Positions 35,020 through 44,037 of a stretch of 64,000 bases of DNA are shown here, piece by piece. The position numbers and the translations under genes were made by a program. Location: positions 1-64,000 of the forward strand of contig NZ_QXIR01000016.1 in NCBI RefSeq assembly GCF_003581585.1. Direction: 5' to 3'. The notes under the pieces were generated by a model. The model was not told the DNA's origin and did not search any database. It saw only the letters and a list, made by a program, of their open reading frames with translations. The DNA is from Bacillus salacetis. Lineage in GTDB: Bacteria; Bacillota; Bacilli; Bacillales; Bacillaceae_B. How positions within the stretch are numbered: the stretch's first letter is position 1; every line of letters starts with the position of its first letter.

Positions 35020-36276
35020 CTATGAATGTTCTGCTGCCAATTCGACCTTTTTCGGGTCGTGCCTGTCACCGGCAAGGAGTTTCAAGGCGACGAACAGGAA
35101 TGCCAGGGCTCCCATCATCCGGACAGAAGCTGTAAGAATCATCGCGCTGCCCATCCCGAACATATTCAGGAGCAGGACGCCGAACTGCGGTGCAAGGAAT
35201 CCAATGATCGCCAGCAGGAAATTATAGTTTGCGATATAGGTTGTCAGGTGTTTCTGAGGCGAAGAATTAAGAAGCTGGTTGAACAACAGAAGGTTCGTAC
35301 CCGCTACAAAAATCCCGATCCACAGGTTGATGATGGTGATATAGTAAAGGTTCGTTGAAACGATCATCAAGGCGGGAGCTGTCGCCATTCCGGCAGCTGC
35401 AACGAAAAGCATCATCGTGTTGCCGTATTTGTCGGCGAATCTTGCCCACCATTTAATGCTGACAATCTGAGAAAGCTGGTTTGTAACAGAAAACATACTG
35501 AACCACAGGGCTGTTGCATTGGCTTCCTTGATCTGATAGATACTGAAAATCGACCAGCCCATCTGTGCCCCGAAGTTGAACAGCAGAGCACAGATGATGA
35601 AAGCTACATAAGGCTTATGTTTGAATACTTCCCATGAGAATCTCTTTTTTTGACCTTCTTTTTCCTCTGGTAAGGTCTGTTCCACAGGTGATTCTTTATG
35701 TTTGATCAAATAAAAAACTTCAACCAAGGCAAATCCAAATCCGGCAATAAACAGGACCTGATAAGGGAATACACTGTCCTCATTAAATTGCTCCAAAAAG
35801 AAACCGGTTGAAAATGTGACAATCATTGCAGTGATCGTAGTCCATCTGTTCCTGGAGCTGAAGAAGTTTCCTCTTCTCTCCTCAGGGACAAGATCGCCTA
35901 TCATCGACTGCCAGGACAATCCTGAAAGTGCCCCGGGAAAGTTCATTAAGGCAATCAGTCCGACCAGGGCCCAAGGGGCAGACTGGGGAGACAGGAACGG
36001 GACGAACAAAATCAGCATGAACAACAGTCTCGTTGCAAACGTTGAGGCAACCGCAAAATTTCTCTTGCTTTTTACCCGGTTCAGCCACATGGCACCTGGA
36101 ATCAAGGCAAGCATTCCGATGATCGAGGGAAGTGAAGTGATCAGCCCCATCTGCGTGTTAGTCGCACCCAGGACACCAATGGCAAACAACGGGATATATC
36201 CATTCACAGCATTTGTCGAAACGGTAGAAGCGACTCCGTTATAAACACTGAGTTTTTCATTACTATTTAATTTCAA
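35020..36276 (-). CDS. MFS transporter
   Basis: A 418-residue integral membrane protein with about 12 hydrophobic segments and the basic loop motif of the major facilitator superfamily between segments 2 and 3 (MWLNRVKSKRN), plus GDLVPEERRGNFFSSRN after segment 4, which resembles a motif of MFS proteins of the YfkF type. A charged central loop (about 208-228) divides the two halves. Substrate unknown; efflux is plausible. GGAGAG lies before the ATG. Stands alone on the minus strand. Confidence 0.85.
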   Translation of the reverse strand: MKLNSNEKLSVYNGVASTVSTNAVNGYIPLFAIGVLGATNTQMGLITSLPSIIGMLALIPGAMWLNRVKSKRNFAVASTFATRLLFMLILFVPFLSPQSAPWALVGLIALMNFPGALSGLSWQSMIGDLVPEERRGNFFSSRNRWTTITAMIVTFSTGFFLEQFNEDSVFPYQVLFIAGFGFALVEVFYLIKHKESPVEQTLPEEKEGQKKRFSWEVFKHKPYVAFIICALLFNFGAQMGWSIFSIYQIKEANATALWFSMFSVTNQLSQIVSIKWWARFADKYGNTMMLFVAAAGMATAPALMIVSTNLYYITIINLWIGIFVAGTNLLLFNQLLNSSPQKHLTTYIANYNFLLAIIGFLAPQFGVLLLNMFGMGSAMILTASVRMMGALAFLFVALKLLAGDRHDPKKVELAAEHS

Positions 36277-36761
36277 GCGTACAGCTCTCCTCTTTTCACT
36301 TTATAAAGGAATAAATCAGCCAGGCGCCGTCCGCTTGTATAAGCCGGGAATCGATCCTAACGAAATATCCTGATTGATTGTACTTTTTTGCTTTTCAGCT
36401 GACAAGATGATTTGTAAAAAACAGTCAAATGGATTTACCTTCTCAATTGAGAAGGAGGGTAATATGGACTAGGTTCTAAAGTCGGATAAAATTCGACAAA
36501 TATCGAGGTGAGCCAGGCGCATGAGCTGTTTATTCCCGGTATAAAGAGAGAACCTCATACTAAATGATGATAGGAGTGGACGGCAGCCAGTATGTTGGCA
36601 GGGAACAAATACATTGCTGATGGCCCTTCAGGGGGAACATTACATAGGATACAGGCGGTGGTGAATTTTATTGGTGCAGATACTTGCAGGGCCTTATCCT
36701 TCGAATAACCCGGAAGGATTGGGAAAACCTAATACCAACAAACTAAAAGGGGGTATTAGGT
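36277..36761. other. Gene-poor gap with a perfect 16-bp palindrome
   Basis: No gene is firmly supported. CTTCTCAATTGAGAAG, a perfect palindrome at 36438-36453, lies beside GGAGGGTAAT and an ATG that stops after two codons. A 38-codon frame at 36592-36708 (starting MLAGNKYIADGPSGG) has only a distant AGGAGTGG and no recognised family. The region could hold an untranslated RNA or a decayed gene. Confidence 0.4.
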
Positions 36762-36974
36762 ATGGTGAAACACAAGTCAAACAATAGAATGAAAGAGCAG
36801 CTGAAGTCCGTTATAAACGAAACGGATAATCCTGCGATAATAAATGACGTTATCGATACAGAGCTTGGTGCCATGCCGGATGTGGCATCAGATGAACTGA
36901 CGACAGCGGAACGGTACTCTGTACGGAATTCGACAGACGGCAAGACGTGGAACAGCTCAGATGACCATCGATAA
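36762..36974 (+). CDS. Small hypothetical protein, 70 residues
   Basis: A hydrophilic 70-residue protein with a basic N-terminus (MVKHKSNNRMKEQL) and a polar, acidic remainder. No family recognised. It has AAAGGGGGTATTAGG before the ATG and a strong terminator right after the stop, which together make it likely to be real. Such small polar proteins are often sporulation- or stress-associated in Bacillaceae, but nothing here shows that. Confidence 0.6.
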   Translation: MVKHKSNNRMKEQLKSVINETDNPAIINDVIDTELGAMPDVASDELTTAERYSVRNSTDGKTWNSSDDHR

Positions 36975-36982
36975 TGAATTAC

Positions 36983-37008
36983 AGGTCCTTAATAGGGCCT
37001 TTTTTTTG
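36983..37008 (+). terminator. Terminator before the glycine betaine operon
   Basis: AGGTCC/GGGCCT stem followed by eight Ts. Confidence 0.8.
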
Positions 37009-37090
37009 CGGAAGTTAACCCCTTCGGTAGTATGAAATAGGCCAAATTACAAATAGTAATCTCAGAGAGTTTAGTAAAGGAGATACGCTT

Positions 37091-38290
37091 ATGTATAAGA
37101 TTGAAGTCAACAACCTCACGAAAGTCTTCGGATCGAACCCTAAGGATGGACTTAAACGATTACAGGAAGGGCAGGGAAAGGAAAAAATTCTAGAAGAGAC
37201 AGGGATGACCGTTGGAGTGAATAATGCCTCATTCCAAGTAAAGCCGGGTGAATTCTTCGTCATCATGGGACTTTCCGGAAGCGGTAAATCAACGCTTATC
37301 CGATTGGTGAACAGATTGATTGAACCAACCGCAGGCGAAGTGCTGATTGACGGCCATAACATTACTGAAATGACCAAGACAGATCTTATGCTTACCCGCA
37401 GAAAAAAACTTTCAATGGTCTTCCAGAAGTTTGCATTATTTCCTCACAGGACTGTCCAAGACAATGTGGAATACGGTTTGGAGATTCAGGGGATTGCCAA
37501 GGAAGAGCGGGCTAAAAAAGCTCTGCAATCCATCCTTGACGTTGGACTGAAAGGATATGAAGACAGCTATCCAGATCAACTAAGCGGCGGAATGCAGCAA
37601 AGGGTTGGGCTTGCGCGTGCTCTTGCCAATGACTCCGACATCCTGTTGATGGATGAGGCCTTCAGTGCACTGGATCCCCTAATCAGGAAGGAAATGCAGG
37701 ATGAGCTTTTGCACCTTCAAAGCAAGCTTGGAAAAACCGTTCTATTTATCACTCATGATCTGGATGAGGCGCTGAAGCTCGGTGACCGGATTGCCATCAT
37801 GAAAAACGGTTCGATTGTCCAAATCGGCACTGCAGAAGAGATCCTCGAAAATCCGGCAAATGAATATGTCTATAACTTTGTGGAAGATGTTGACCGCTCA
37901 AAAGTGCTGGTGGCTGAAAACGTCATGAAAAAACCGGACGTTGTGACAACTTGGAAAGATGGTCCGCGAATGGCTGTTAAAAAAATGGAGGATGCCGGCC
38001 TTTCCAGCATATTTGTGGTGGATAAAGATAAGAACCTGAAAGGAATCTTGACAATTGACTCTGCGATTCAAGCCTATAAGGAAAATAAATGGGTGGAAGA
38101 TGTACTGGAGCAGGATTATTTCACAACAACCCTTGAAACGCCGTTGAGTGACCTTATTGGGGTAGCGGCAGAATCCAAATATCCGATTGCCGTGGTGGAG
38201 GACAATAAGCTGATGGGCATCATCGTCAGGGTGTCGATTCTGTCAGGTCTGGTACTCGGTAAAGATCAAAGTGAGGTGGCGGCAGAGTGA
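37091..38290 (+). CDS. opuAA: Glycine betaine/proline betaine ABC transporter ATPase
   Basis: A 399-residue ATPase of the OpuAA/ProV type that powers osmoprotectant uptake. Walker A is GLSGSGKSTL at about residue 60, the signature LSGGMQQRVGLARAL follows, and Walker B is ILLMDEAFSALDP. The last 120 residues form a tandem CBS domain (VVTTWKDGPRMAVKKM, ILTIDSAIQAY), which in OpuA senses ionic strength. AAAGGAGAT precedes the ATG. It heads a three-gene operon and overlaps the permease gene by four bases. Confidence 0.95.
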   Translation: MYKIEVNNLTKVFGSNPKDGLKRLQEGQGKEKILEETGMTVGVNNASFQVKPGEFFVIMGLSGSGKSTLIRLVNRLIEPTAGEVLIDGHNITEMTKTDLMLTRRKKLSMVFQKFALFPHRTVQDNVEYGLEIQGIAKEERAKKALQSILDVGLKGYEDSYPDQLSGGMQQRVGLARALANDSDILLMDEAFSALDPLIRKEMQDELLHLQSKLGKTVLFITHDLDEALKLGDRIAIMKNGSIVQIGTAEEILENPANEYVYNFVEDVDRSKVLVAENVMKKPDVVTTWKDGPRMAVKKMEDAGLSSIFVVDKDKNLKGILTIDSAIQAYKENKWVEDVLEQDYFTTTLETPLSDLIGVAAESKYPIAVVEDNKLMGIIVRVSILSGLVLGKDQSEVAAE

Positions 38291-39117
38291 ATTACTTTAC
38301 ATTGCCTTTGGAAGAATGGACAAATGATTTTGTGTATGAATGGCTGATTCCGGTATTGGGCGGTTTCTTTGAAGCTATCAGCAATATTATCTCGTTTTTC
38401 ATCAATGGAGTGGCAGATATTTTTACCTGGATTCCCCCCGAGGTCATGTCGGTCATCCTTATTCTCCTTTCTTGGCGGCTCGCAGGCAGAGGGGTGGCGG
38501 TGTTTACACTGATAGGCGTGTTCTACCTCGGGTCAGTCAATCTTTGGGAGGACGCCATGCTGACATTGGCAGTCGTTGTGGTCGCGACGCTGTTTTCGAT
38601 CATCATCGGGGTGCCCCTCGGGATTTTGTCAGCCAAATCGGAAACGCTGGACAAAGTGGTGAGACCGATTCTCGACTTTATGCAGACTCTGCCAAGCTTC
38701 GTTTACCTTATACCGGCCATCCTCCTGTTCGGTTTGGGTGAAGTGCCGGCTGTCATATCCACCTTCGTCTTTGCTACACCGCCTGCAGTCAGGATGACCA
38801 GTCTTGCAATCAGACAGGTACCCGCTGATATGGTGGAAGCTGCCAAAGCTTTTGGTTCCACCTCGTGGCAGATGCTGACAAAGGTGCAGCTCCCGGTTGC
38901 TGTTCCAACCATCATGGCAGGAATCAACCAGACGATCATGCTTGCCTTATCCATGGCGGTCATCGCTTCGATGATTGGAGCTCCGGGCCTGGGTTCAACT
39001 GTCCTCGCCGGGATTTCAAGTGTAAACGTCGGTCTGGGACTTGTCGGTGGTTTAGGGATCGTTGTGTTGGCGATTATTCTTGACCGGATCACACAGGGAC
39101 TTGGCCAGAAAAATTGA
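38287..39117 (+). CDS. opuAB: Glycine betaine ABC transporter permease
   Basis: A 276-residue membrane protein with about seven hydrophobic segments and the permease coupling loop EAAKAFGSTSWQMLTKVQLP. It forms the channel for betaine and pairs with the CBS-ATPase upstream. It starts at GTG 38287 within the stop of opuAA (GTGA overlap), so translation is coupled. Confidence 0.94.
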   Translation: MNYFTLPLEEWTNDFVYEWLIPVLGGFFEAISNIISFFINGVADIFTWIPPEVMSVILILLSWRLAGRGVAVFTLIGVFYLGSVNLWEDAMLTLAVVVVATLFSIIIGVPLGILSAKSETLDKVVRPILDFMQTLPSFVYLIPAILLFGLGEVPAVISTFVFATPPAVRMTSLAIRQVPADMVEAAKAFGSTSWQMLTKVQLPVAVPTIMAGINQTIMLALSMAVIASMIGAPGLGSTVLAGISSVNVGLGLVGGLGIVVLAIILDRITQGLGQKN

Positions 39118-39134
39118 GAATGGAGATGAATGGC

Positions 39135-40025
39135 ATGAAAGGGTGGAAAATCGGCTTCACTATGCTGGCGGCAGTAATTATGCTGACCGCCTGTGGAACG
39201 GGTGCAAATGATGAAGGAGAAGATAATGCAAAGCAAAATGGAGGGAACAATGAGGGAATCACCATAAACTTTGGTGTCACACCTTGGACAAGCACTGTGC
39301 CGCCTACCAAAACTGCCAAGTTGATTCTCGAAGACATGGGCTACACGGTGAATGAAACGAAAGCGGATGCCGGCGGTGTATATACCGGGATGGCAAGAGG
39401 AGACTTGGACGTGTTCATGGATGCCTGGCTTCCTGATATGCATGCAAACTATATGGAAAAGTACGGCGATAAACTTGATGATACGGCAGTCAGCTATTCT
39501 GAAGGCGAACTGGGCTGGGTGATTCCGACCTATGTAGAAGGGGTTGAATCCGTCGAGGATATTAAAGGGAAAGAAGATTTGTTTGGCGGAAAAATTTATG
39601 GAATTGAAGAAGGTGCCGGAATGACGGTAACCTCAAGGGAAATGATTGAAAAGCTGGGACTGGATCTGGAATATGTCGCCTCGAGTGAAGGCGGGATGCT
39701 CGCCCAGGCCCAGAGGATGATGGAAAATAAAGAGCCTGTATTGTTCCTGGGCTGGCGTCCGCATCCAATGTTCGTTAATTACGATTTGAAAGTGCTGAAG
39801 AGCCCGGATGATTACTTCCAAACATCTGAAGTCCATGTCATCACAAACAAGGAACTGAAAGATGACGCAGCGGAGGCTTACGAATTCCTGAGCAAATGGA
39901 AGATGCCGGTTGAAGATATCGAAGAAATGATCGTCAAGATTGACGAAGGACAAGAAGCTGAAAAAGTGGCCAGGGAGTGGATTGATAACCACCAGGACCA
40001 AGTCAAGGAAATGAAAGGCGAATGA
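39135..40025 (+). CDS. opuAC: Glycine betaine-binding lipoprotein
   Basis: A 296-residue extracellular substrate-binding lipoprotein. The signal peptide ends in the lipobox MLTAC (Cys at about residue 18). The mature part has NFGVTPWTSTVPPTK and LDVFMDAWLPDMH, with tryptophans of the kind that cage quaternary ammonium groups in OpuAC/ProX. GGAGATGAATGG supports ATG 39135 rather than the TTG at 39114. The separate lipoprotein, as opposed to a fusion with the permease, is the B. subtilis OpuA arrangement. Confidence 0.93.
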   Translation: MKGWKIGFTMLAAVIMLTACGTGANDEGEDNAKQNGGNNEGITINFGVTPWTSTVPPTKTAKLILEDMGYTVNETKADAGGVYTGMARGDLDVFMDAWLPDMHANYMEKYGDKLDDTAVSYSEGELGWVIPTYVEGVESVEDIKGKEDLFGGKIYGIEEGAGMTVTSREMIEKLGLDLEYVASSEGGMLAQAQRMMENKEPVLFLGWRPHPMFVNYDLKVLKSPDDYFQTSEVHVITNKELKDDAAEAYEFLSKWKMPVEDIEEMIVKIDEGQEAEKVAREWIDNHQDQVKEMKGE

Positions 40026-40027
40026 CC

Positions 40028-40061
40028 AAGAGGACCTTGCCCTTTGGGGCAAAGTCCTCTT
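40028..40061 (+). terminator. Hairpin after opuAC
   Basis: AAGAGGAC-(C)TTGCCC pairs with GGGCAAA-GTCCTCTT; there is no long T-tract. Confidence 0.6.
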
Positions 40062-40066
40062 TAGTC

Positions 40067-40105
40067 CTTTAAAGCGGCAGGGGACTGTCCCCTGCTGCTT
40101 TAAAG
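40067..40105. repeat. Palindromic repeat, GGGGACTGTCCCC type, copy 1
   Basis: A 39-bp palindrome from CTTTAAAGC to GCTTTAAAG with a GGGGACTGTCCCC centre. A second, longer copy is at 55090. Both lie between genes, so this looks like a dispersed REP-like element. Confidence 0.75.
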
Positions 40106-40115
40106 GGGTAAAGTA

Positions 40116-40982
40116 CTAGTAAATCTTCACATCTCCGCTTGTGATCGAAACATCGATCTCATATTTTCCTGAGCCGTGGGTACCAGAGATGTCCCCGCCA
40201 TCGGTTTTTTGATTGGAAAGCGGGAACTCAGTGGAAATGCTCCCGCTGGTTGCTTCACCCGCCAGCTTGAAGTCTGCATCATCAGGGAGGTCCAGCTCAA
40301 CATCTCCTGAGCTAAGATCGAAGCTTATATCGCCTTTCAGTTCCTTGATTTCAACTTCCATTTCACCTGATGAGAGCTCCCCATTCAGGGGTCCGGTATA
40401 GTCATAAAGCTCGACATCGCCAGAACTGATATCGATGATTCCTTCTTTAGTGATAAAACGATCGGCTGTCAGGCTGCCCGATGATCCATTGTGAATGAAT
40501 TTCTCTGATTTGATATCCGCCAAATCAAGATCCCCGGAACTCATGTCTGTTCTTAGAGTATGAAGTACCATCGGTTCAGAAGAAGAAGGTCCGGAAAACT
40601 CAAGGCTTCCTGAACCAATATTGATATCCATGTCCCGGTCGTAATCTTCAGGGATATAAACCGTCAATTCCGACTCTTGGCTGAAGGATAACCAGCTGAA
40701 CCATTTCCGCTTGACTTCCACCCGGATATCATCACCCCTGGCAATGATGATCAGGTTTCCTTTCCCTTTCAGCTCTGCCTCGACATCATCTCGTTTTTCC
40801 GGAATCACCACTGTATCGCTGCTGGCGACATCGATTTCTATTTTGTCTATGTCATTGCCAACAGCGATACTGTTTTCCCCGGTCCGTTTCCCGGAAGCAA
40901 ACAAAGATGTATTATCATTGAGAATGATGAGTACCGAACCGACCACCATGGCTGCTATGATAATCGCAAACAAATTTTTCAT
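40116..40982 (-). CDS. DUF4097-family (LiaG-like) surface protein
   Basis: A 288-residue protein with one N-terminal membrane anchor (about 5-22) and a repetitive beta-rich outer part with recurring SSGD/SGS motifs (DMSSGDLDL, DISSGDVEL, DLSSGDVEL), typical of DUF4097 parallel beta-helix proteins and of LiaG. Function is unknown; relatives are linked to envelope-stress operons such as lia, but no liaFSR genes are here. Single gene, convergent with opuAC. Confidence 0.8.
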   Translation of the reverse strand: MKNLFAIIIAAMVVGSVLIILNDNTSLFASGKRTGENSIAVGNDIDKIEIDVASSDTVVIPEKRDDVEAELKGKGNLIIIARGDDIRVEVKRKWFSWLSFSQESELTVYIPEDYDRDMDINIGSGSLEFSGPSSSEPMVLHTLRTDMSSGDLDLADIKSEKFIHNGSSGSLTADRFITKEGIIDISSGDVELYDYTGPLNGELSSGEMEVEIKELKGDISFDLSSGDVELDLPDDADFKLAGEATSGSISTEFPLSNQKTDGGDISGTHGSGKYEIDVSITSGDVKIY

Positions 40983-41140
40983 GTGTATCCCTCGTTTCCA
41001 GTATCGTTATCTATATCTCCATCTTATTGTGTTTACCAGGTTTATACAATGACACCGGCGATTTATTTTGCAGTAAGACCAGAGACGTAGAAGCCGATTT
41101 TACCGAAAATGCAGGAACGGGTTATAAAAAGTGCCTGTGA

Positions 41141-41692
41141 GTGGCAGAATGGAAGCTAAAACGGGAGAATGTGGCGATGTATCTACTCCTTGTGGTAATT
41201 GTCTATATACTATTTGCGGTTATTTTTGTGGATTGGACGCGGTGGAAGGATTATTATCCCACCGTCCAGTATTATTTGATCTGCAATCTTACCTATAACT
41301 TCTTATTCTACAACCATACATTATGGAAGTATAAGGCTGTGACCGTTGGCTGGTTGAACCATACCCTGATCGAGCTGACGTTCTCGTTTTTTATCCTGCC
41401 GGTCGTCATCATGATTTACTTGCGCTTCTTGCCATTGGCGAAAAAGAAACTCCTTGTTTATGTAATAATATGGATTGCTTACTTTACTTTTCTCGAGTAT
41501 CTCTTTTTCAAACGCGGCCTGTTTGTTTATGAAAATGGCTGGAACGTAGTTTGGTCGCTCATTTTTAATATCATCATGTTTGTCATGCTCAGGCTTCATT
41601 TTAAAAATAAGCTGCTTGCTCTGATTATTTCCGTTCCGCTCATCACTGTGTTGCTTCTGATTTTTCATCCGTCACTTGAGGACATGAAATAG
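41141..41692 (+). CDS. CBO0543-family membrane protein
   Basis: A 183-residue membrane protein with about five hydrophobic segments and the family features DWTRWKDYYPTVQYYLICNLTYN near the N-terminus and a WNHTLIEL-like segment. Function is unknown; the family is common in spore formers. The GTG at 41141 has no clear ribosome binding site, and ATG 41177 after CGGGAG is an alternative start. It is followed 12 bp later by a tiny membrane ORF. Confidence 0.7.
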   Translation: MAEWKLKRENVAMYLLLVVIVYILFAVIFVDWTRWKDYYPTVQYYLICNLTYNFLFYNHTLWKYKAVTVGWLNHTLIELTFSFFILPVVIMIYLRFLPLAKKKLLVYVIIWIAYFTFLEYLFFKRGLFVYENGWNVVWSLIFNIIMFVMLRLHFKNKLLALIISVPLITVLLLIFHPSLEDMK

Positions 41693-41704
41693 AAGGTGTG
41701 CTGT

Positions 41705-41803
41705 ATGTCAATCTTGAGTCTCCCGGTATTTCTCGTTTTATTAATAGGTACCTATATTTTGATGGGACTGTATTTAAAAAAGCAAAAAGACAAAACAAAA
41801 TAA
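41705..41803 (+). CDS. Small single-pass membrane protein, 32 residues
   Basis: ATG 41705 follows GAAGGTGTG and encodes one hydrophobic segment (about 3-24, LSLPVFLVLLIGTYILMG) and a lysine-rich tail. It lies directly after the CBO0543 gene and is probably cotranscribed. Its role is unknown. Confidence 0.55.
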   Translation: MSILSLPVFLVLLIGTYILMGLYLKKQKDKTK

Positions 41804-41859
41804 AAAACTTCTTGTATTTCCCAACTGTATTCGTTAAACTATTTCTAATTTAATTTACA

Positions 41860-42087
41860 GCATTGACAGGAATAAGTAGCAGATCATCTCCCTATTTCAG
41901 AGAGCCGGCGGCTGGTGGAAGCCGGTATACAGGTGAATGTGAATTACCTCCTTGAGCTTTCTTTGTGAACAAGTGCCAGTAGCAAAGGACGGGTGAACCG
42001 TTATATCTTAGAGTGGAAGAGCGATCTTCAATGAGGGTGGTACCGCGTGCAGAACCACGTCCCTTTTCAGGGATGTGGTTTTTTATT
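41860..42087 (+). promoter_or_regulatory. Tyrosine T-box leader of tyrZ
   Basis: AGGGTGGTACCGCG is at 42034-42047; the terminator AACCACGTCCC/GGGATGTGGTT with TTTTT is at 42053-42085. The specifier context GAAT-TAC-CTC puts TAC (Tyr) at 41945-41947, consistent with the tyrosyl-tRNA synthetase it controls. The left boundary is approximate. Confidence 0.93.
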
Positions 42088-42114
42088 TTGGAAAAATTGA
42101 AGGAGGAGATCAGG

Positions 42115-43359
42115 ATGGCGGATTGGATGAAGAATCTGAATGAAGACCAGTTAAAAGAAGTGGAAAGGCAGTTCACAATCTATGCCGGCGGTGCCCAGGA
42201 AGTCATCCCGGAAGCCGGACTCAAGCAGAAGATCGCAAAATCGATTGTGACCAGGTTGCCGCTGAAGATCAAGCTCGGACTTGATCCGACAGCACCGGAC
42301 GTGCATATCGGCCATACAGTGGTTTTGAATAAAATGAGGCAGTTTCAAGAGAATGGCCATATCGTCCAGTTGATCATTGGCGATTTCACAGGGAAAATCG
42401 GGGATCCAACCGGAAAGTCGACAGTGAGGAAGCAGCTGACGGATGAAGAGGTGAAGCATAACGCCCAAACGTACTTCGAGCAGTTTGGGAAAGTGCTTGA
42501 TCAGGAGAAAGCGGAGCTGTTCTATAACTCGAAGTGGCTCAAGAACCTCAACCTGGAAGATGTCATCCGTTTGGCTGGCAGCATCACAGTGGCAAGGCTG
42601 CTCGAACGCAATGATTTCTCAGAAAGACTATCTGCCGGAAAGCCGATTTCCCTTCACGAATTCTTTTACCCTCTGATGCAGGGATACGATTCAGTCTTCC
42701 TTGAAAGTGACATCGAGCTGGGAGGGACTGACCAGCATTTCAATGTGTTGATGGGCCGGGGACTTCAGGAGCATTTCGGAAAAGAAAAACAGGTCGTGAT
42801 GCTCCTTCCGCTGCTCGAGGGCCTGGATGGGAAAGACAAGATGTCAAAATCCAAGCATAACTACATTGGCATCGATGAGGACCCACATGAGATTTTTGGC
42901 AAAACAATGTCCATTCCTGATGAACTGATGGTAAAATACTTTGACCTCGCCACAGATTTGCCGTTGGAAGAGAAAAAAGATATCGGTGAAAATCTTGAAA
43001 ATGGCAGCCTTCATCCCCGGGATGCAAAAATGCTGCTGGGGCGCACTCTCGTCAGGATGTACCATGGAGAGGACGCTGCAGAAAAAGCGCAGTCTCAATT
43101 CAAGTCCGTTTTTCAAAAGGGAGCCCTTCCCGATGATATCCCTGTTGTTCAATGGGAGAAGGCCGAGGAAATTTCCGTTGTGGACCTGCTGGTTGAGCTG
43201 AATATGCTGAGCTCTAAAAGTGAGGCGCGCAGGATGATCGGAAACGGCGGGGTGAAAATCGATGGAAGCAAAGTGGAGGACCCCGCTCTTAAGGTCGTCC
43301 TGACAGATGGCATGATCATCGGAGTCGGCAAGCGCAAATTCAACCAAATCAAGCTCTAA
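42115..43359 (+). CDS. tyrZ: Tyrosyl-tRNA synthetase, TyrZ type
   Basis: A 414-residue class I synthetase charging tRNA-Tyr. The HIGH motif lies in [16 protein letters not shown] at about residue 58 and KMSKS in [13 protein letters not shown] at about 243; an S4-type RNA-binding domain closes the protein ([19 protein letters not shown]). The [13 protein letters not shown] form marks the TyrZ subgroup rather than the main TyrS of B. subtilis. AAGGAGGAG supports ATG 42115; the longer frame from 42013 runs through the T-box. Whether a second TyrRS exists elsewhere cannot be seen. Confidence 0.95.
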   Translation: MADWMKNLNEDQLKEVERQFTIYAGGAQEVIPEAGLKQKIAKSIVTRLPLKIKLGLDPTAPDVHIGHTVVLNKMRQFQENGHIVQLIIGDFTGKIGDPTGKSTVRKQLTDEEVKHNAQTYFEQFGKVLDQEKAELFYNSKWLKNLNLEDVIRLAGSITVARLLERNDFSERLSAGKPISLHEFFYPLMQGYDSVFLESDIELGGTDQHFNVLMGRGLQEHFGKEKQVVMLLPLLEGLDGKDKMSKSKHNYIGIDEDPHEIFGKTMSIPDELMVKYFDLATDLPLEEKKDIGENLENGSLHPRDAKMLLGRTLVRMYHGEDAAEKAQSQFKSVFQKGALPDDIPVVQWEKAEEISVVDLLVELNMLSSKSEARRMIGNGGVKIDGSKVEDPALKVVLTDGMIIGVGKRKFNQIKL

Positions 43360-43480
43360 CAAAAAAAATAAAATAATTTTGGTAAAACATGTTTAATGCG
43401 GGACCTGTTGGGTATAATAAATTAAGTAAAATACTATAACGAAATGTTTGTTTTGTTAGACATTAGGAGGAAAAAGAAAA

Positions 43481-43681
43481 ATGGAACAAGGTAAAGTAAA
43501 ATGGTTCAACAGCGAAAAAGGTTTTGGATTTATCGAGCGCGAAGGCGGAGATGATGTATTCGTACACTTCTCAGCAATTCAAGGTGAAGGCTACAAAAGT
43601 TTAGACGAAGGCCAGGAAGTTTCTTTCGACATCGAAGAAGGCCAACGCGGACCTCAAGCTACTAACGTCCAAAAACTATAA
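43481..43681 (+). CDS. Cold-shock protein (CspA family)
   Basis: A 66-residue single cold-shock domain with both RNA-binding motifs, KGFGFIE (RNP1) and VFVHFSAI (RNP2). It binds single-stranded RNA as a chaperone. It is most like CspB/CspD of Bacillus. AGGAGGAAAAAG precedes the ATG, a TATAAT box is at 43413, and a 5' leader of about 60 bases lies between. A terminator follows. Confidence 0.96.
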   Translation: MEQGKVKWFNSEKGFGFIEREGGDDVFVHFSAIQGEGYKSLDEGQEVSFDIEEGQRGPQATNVQKL

Positions 43682-43700
43682 TTAAGAATGAAATTTATAA

Positions 43701-43733
43701 AACAAGTCCTCTTCATTGAGGGCTTGTTTTTTT
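43701..43733 (+). terminator. Terminator of the cold-shock gene
   Basis: AACAAGTCCTC/GAGGGCTTGTT followed by seven Ts. Confidence 0.88.
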
Positions 43734-43798
43734 GTGGAGAGCAGCCGATGAGATTAGGGTGCGTCATGGAGGCTGCAGATGCGACTAACCAGCCAAAA

Positions 43799-43945
43799 GT
43801 TGATAGAAAGAGAAAATTCGACGATAGAAAGGACAAACTCGTTGATAGAACCCCCAAACTCGTTGATAGAACCCCCAAACTCGTCGATAGACCCTACAAA
43901 CTCGTTGATAGAACAACCAAAGTCGACGATAAGAATCTGCGATCC
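43799..43945. repeat. 21-bp direct repeats, about 6.5 units
   Basis: Consecutive 21-bp units of the form GTTGATAGAACCCCCAAACTC, some with GACGATAG or GTCGATAG starts; the third and fourth are identical. The 21-bp period keeps several frames open on both strands. It lies between the csp terminator and a GNAT gene. Confidence 0.85.
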
Positions 43946-44037
43946 CCACAGAAACCCTCCTGACAGATATTTCAAGCCGAAGCCGGTGTCAGCGAAAACC
44001 AAACAGGGTATTAAAACGGAAAAAAGGCGGTGTCCAT

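Noticed and set aside
36592-36708. 38-residue ORF starting MLAGNKYIADG
   Set aside because: The ribosome-like site is 12 bases away and no related family came to mind; described under the gap.
42013-42114. N-terminal extension of TyrZ
   Set aside because: It runs through the T-box antiterminator and terminator; AAGGAGGAG supports 42115.
43688-43963. 91-residue protein containing VDRTPKL repeats, and the overlapping frames on both strands
   Set aside because: The open frames come from a 21-bp DNA repeat; the frame also starts inside the csp terminator region and has no recognised domain.
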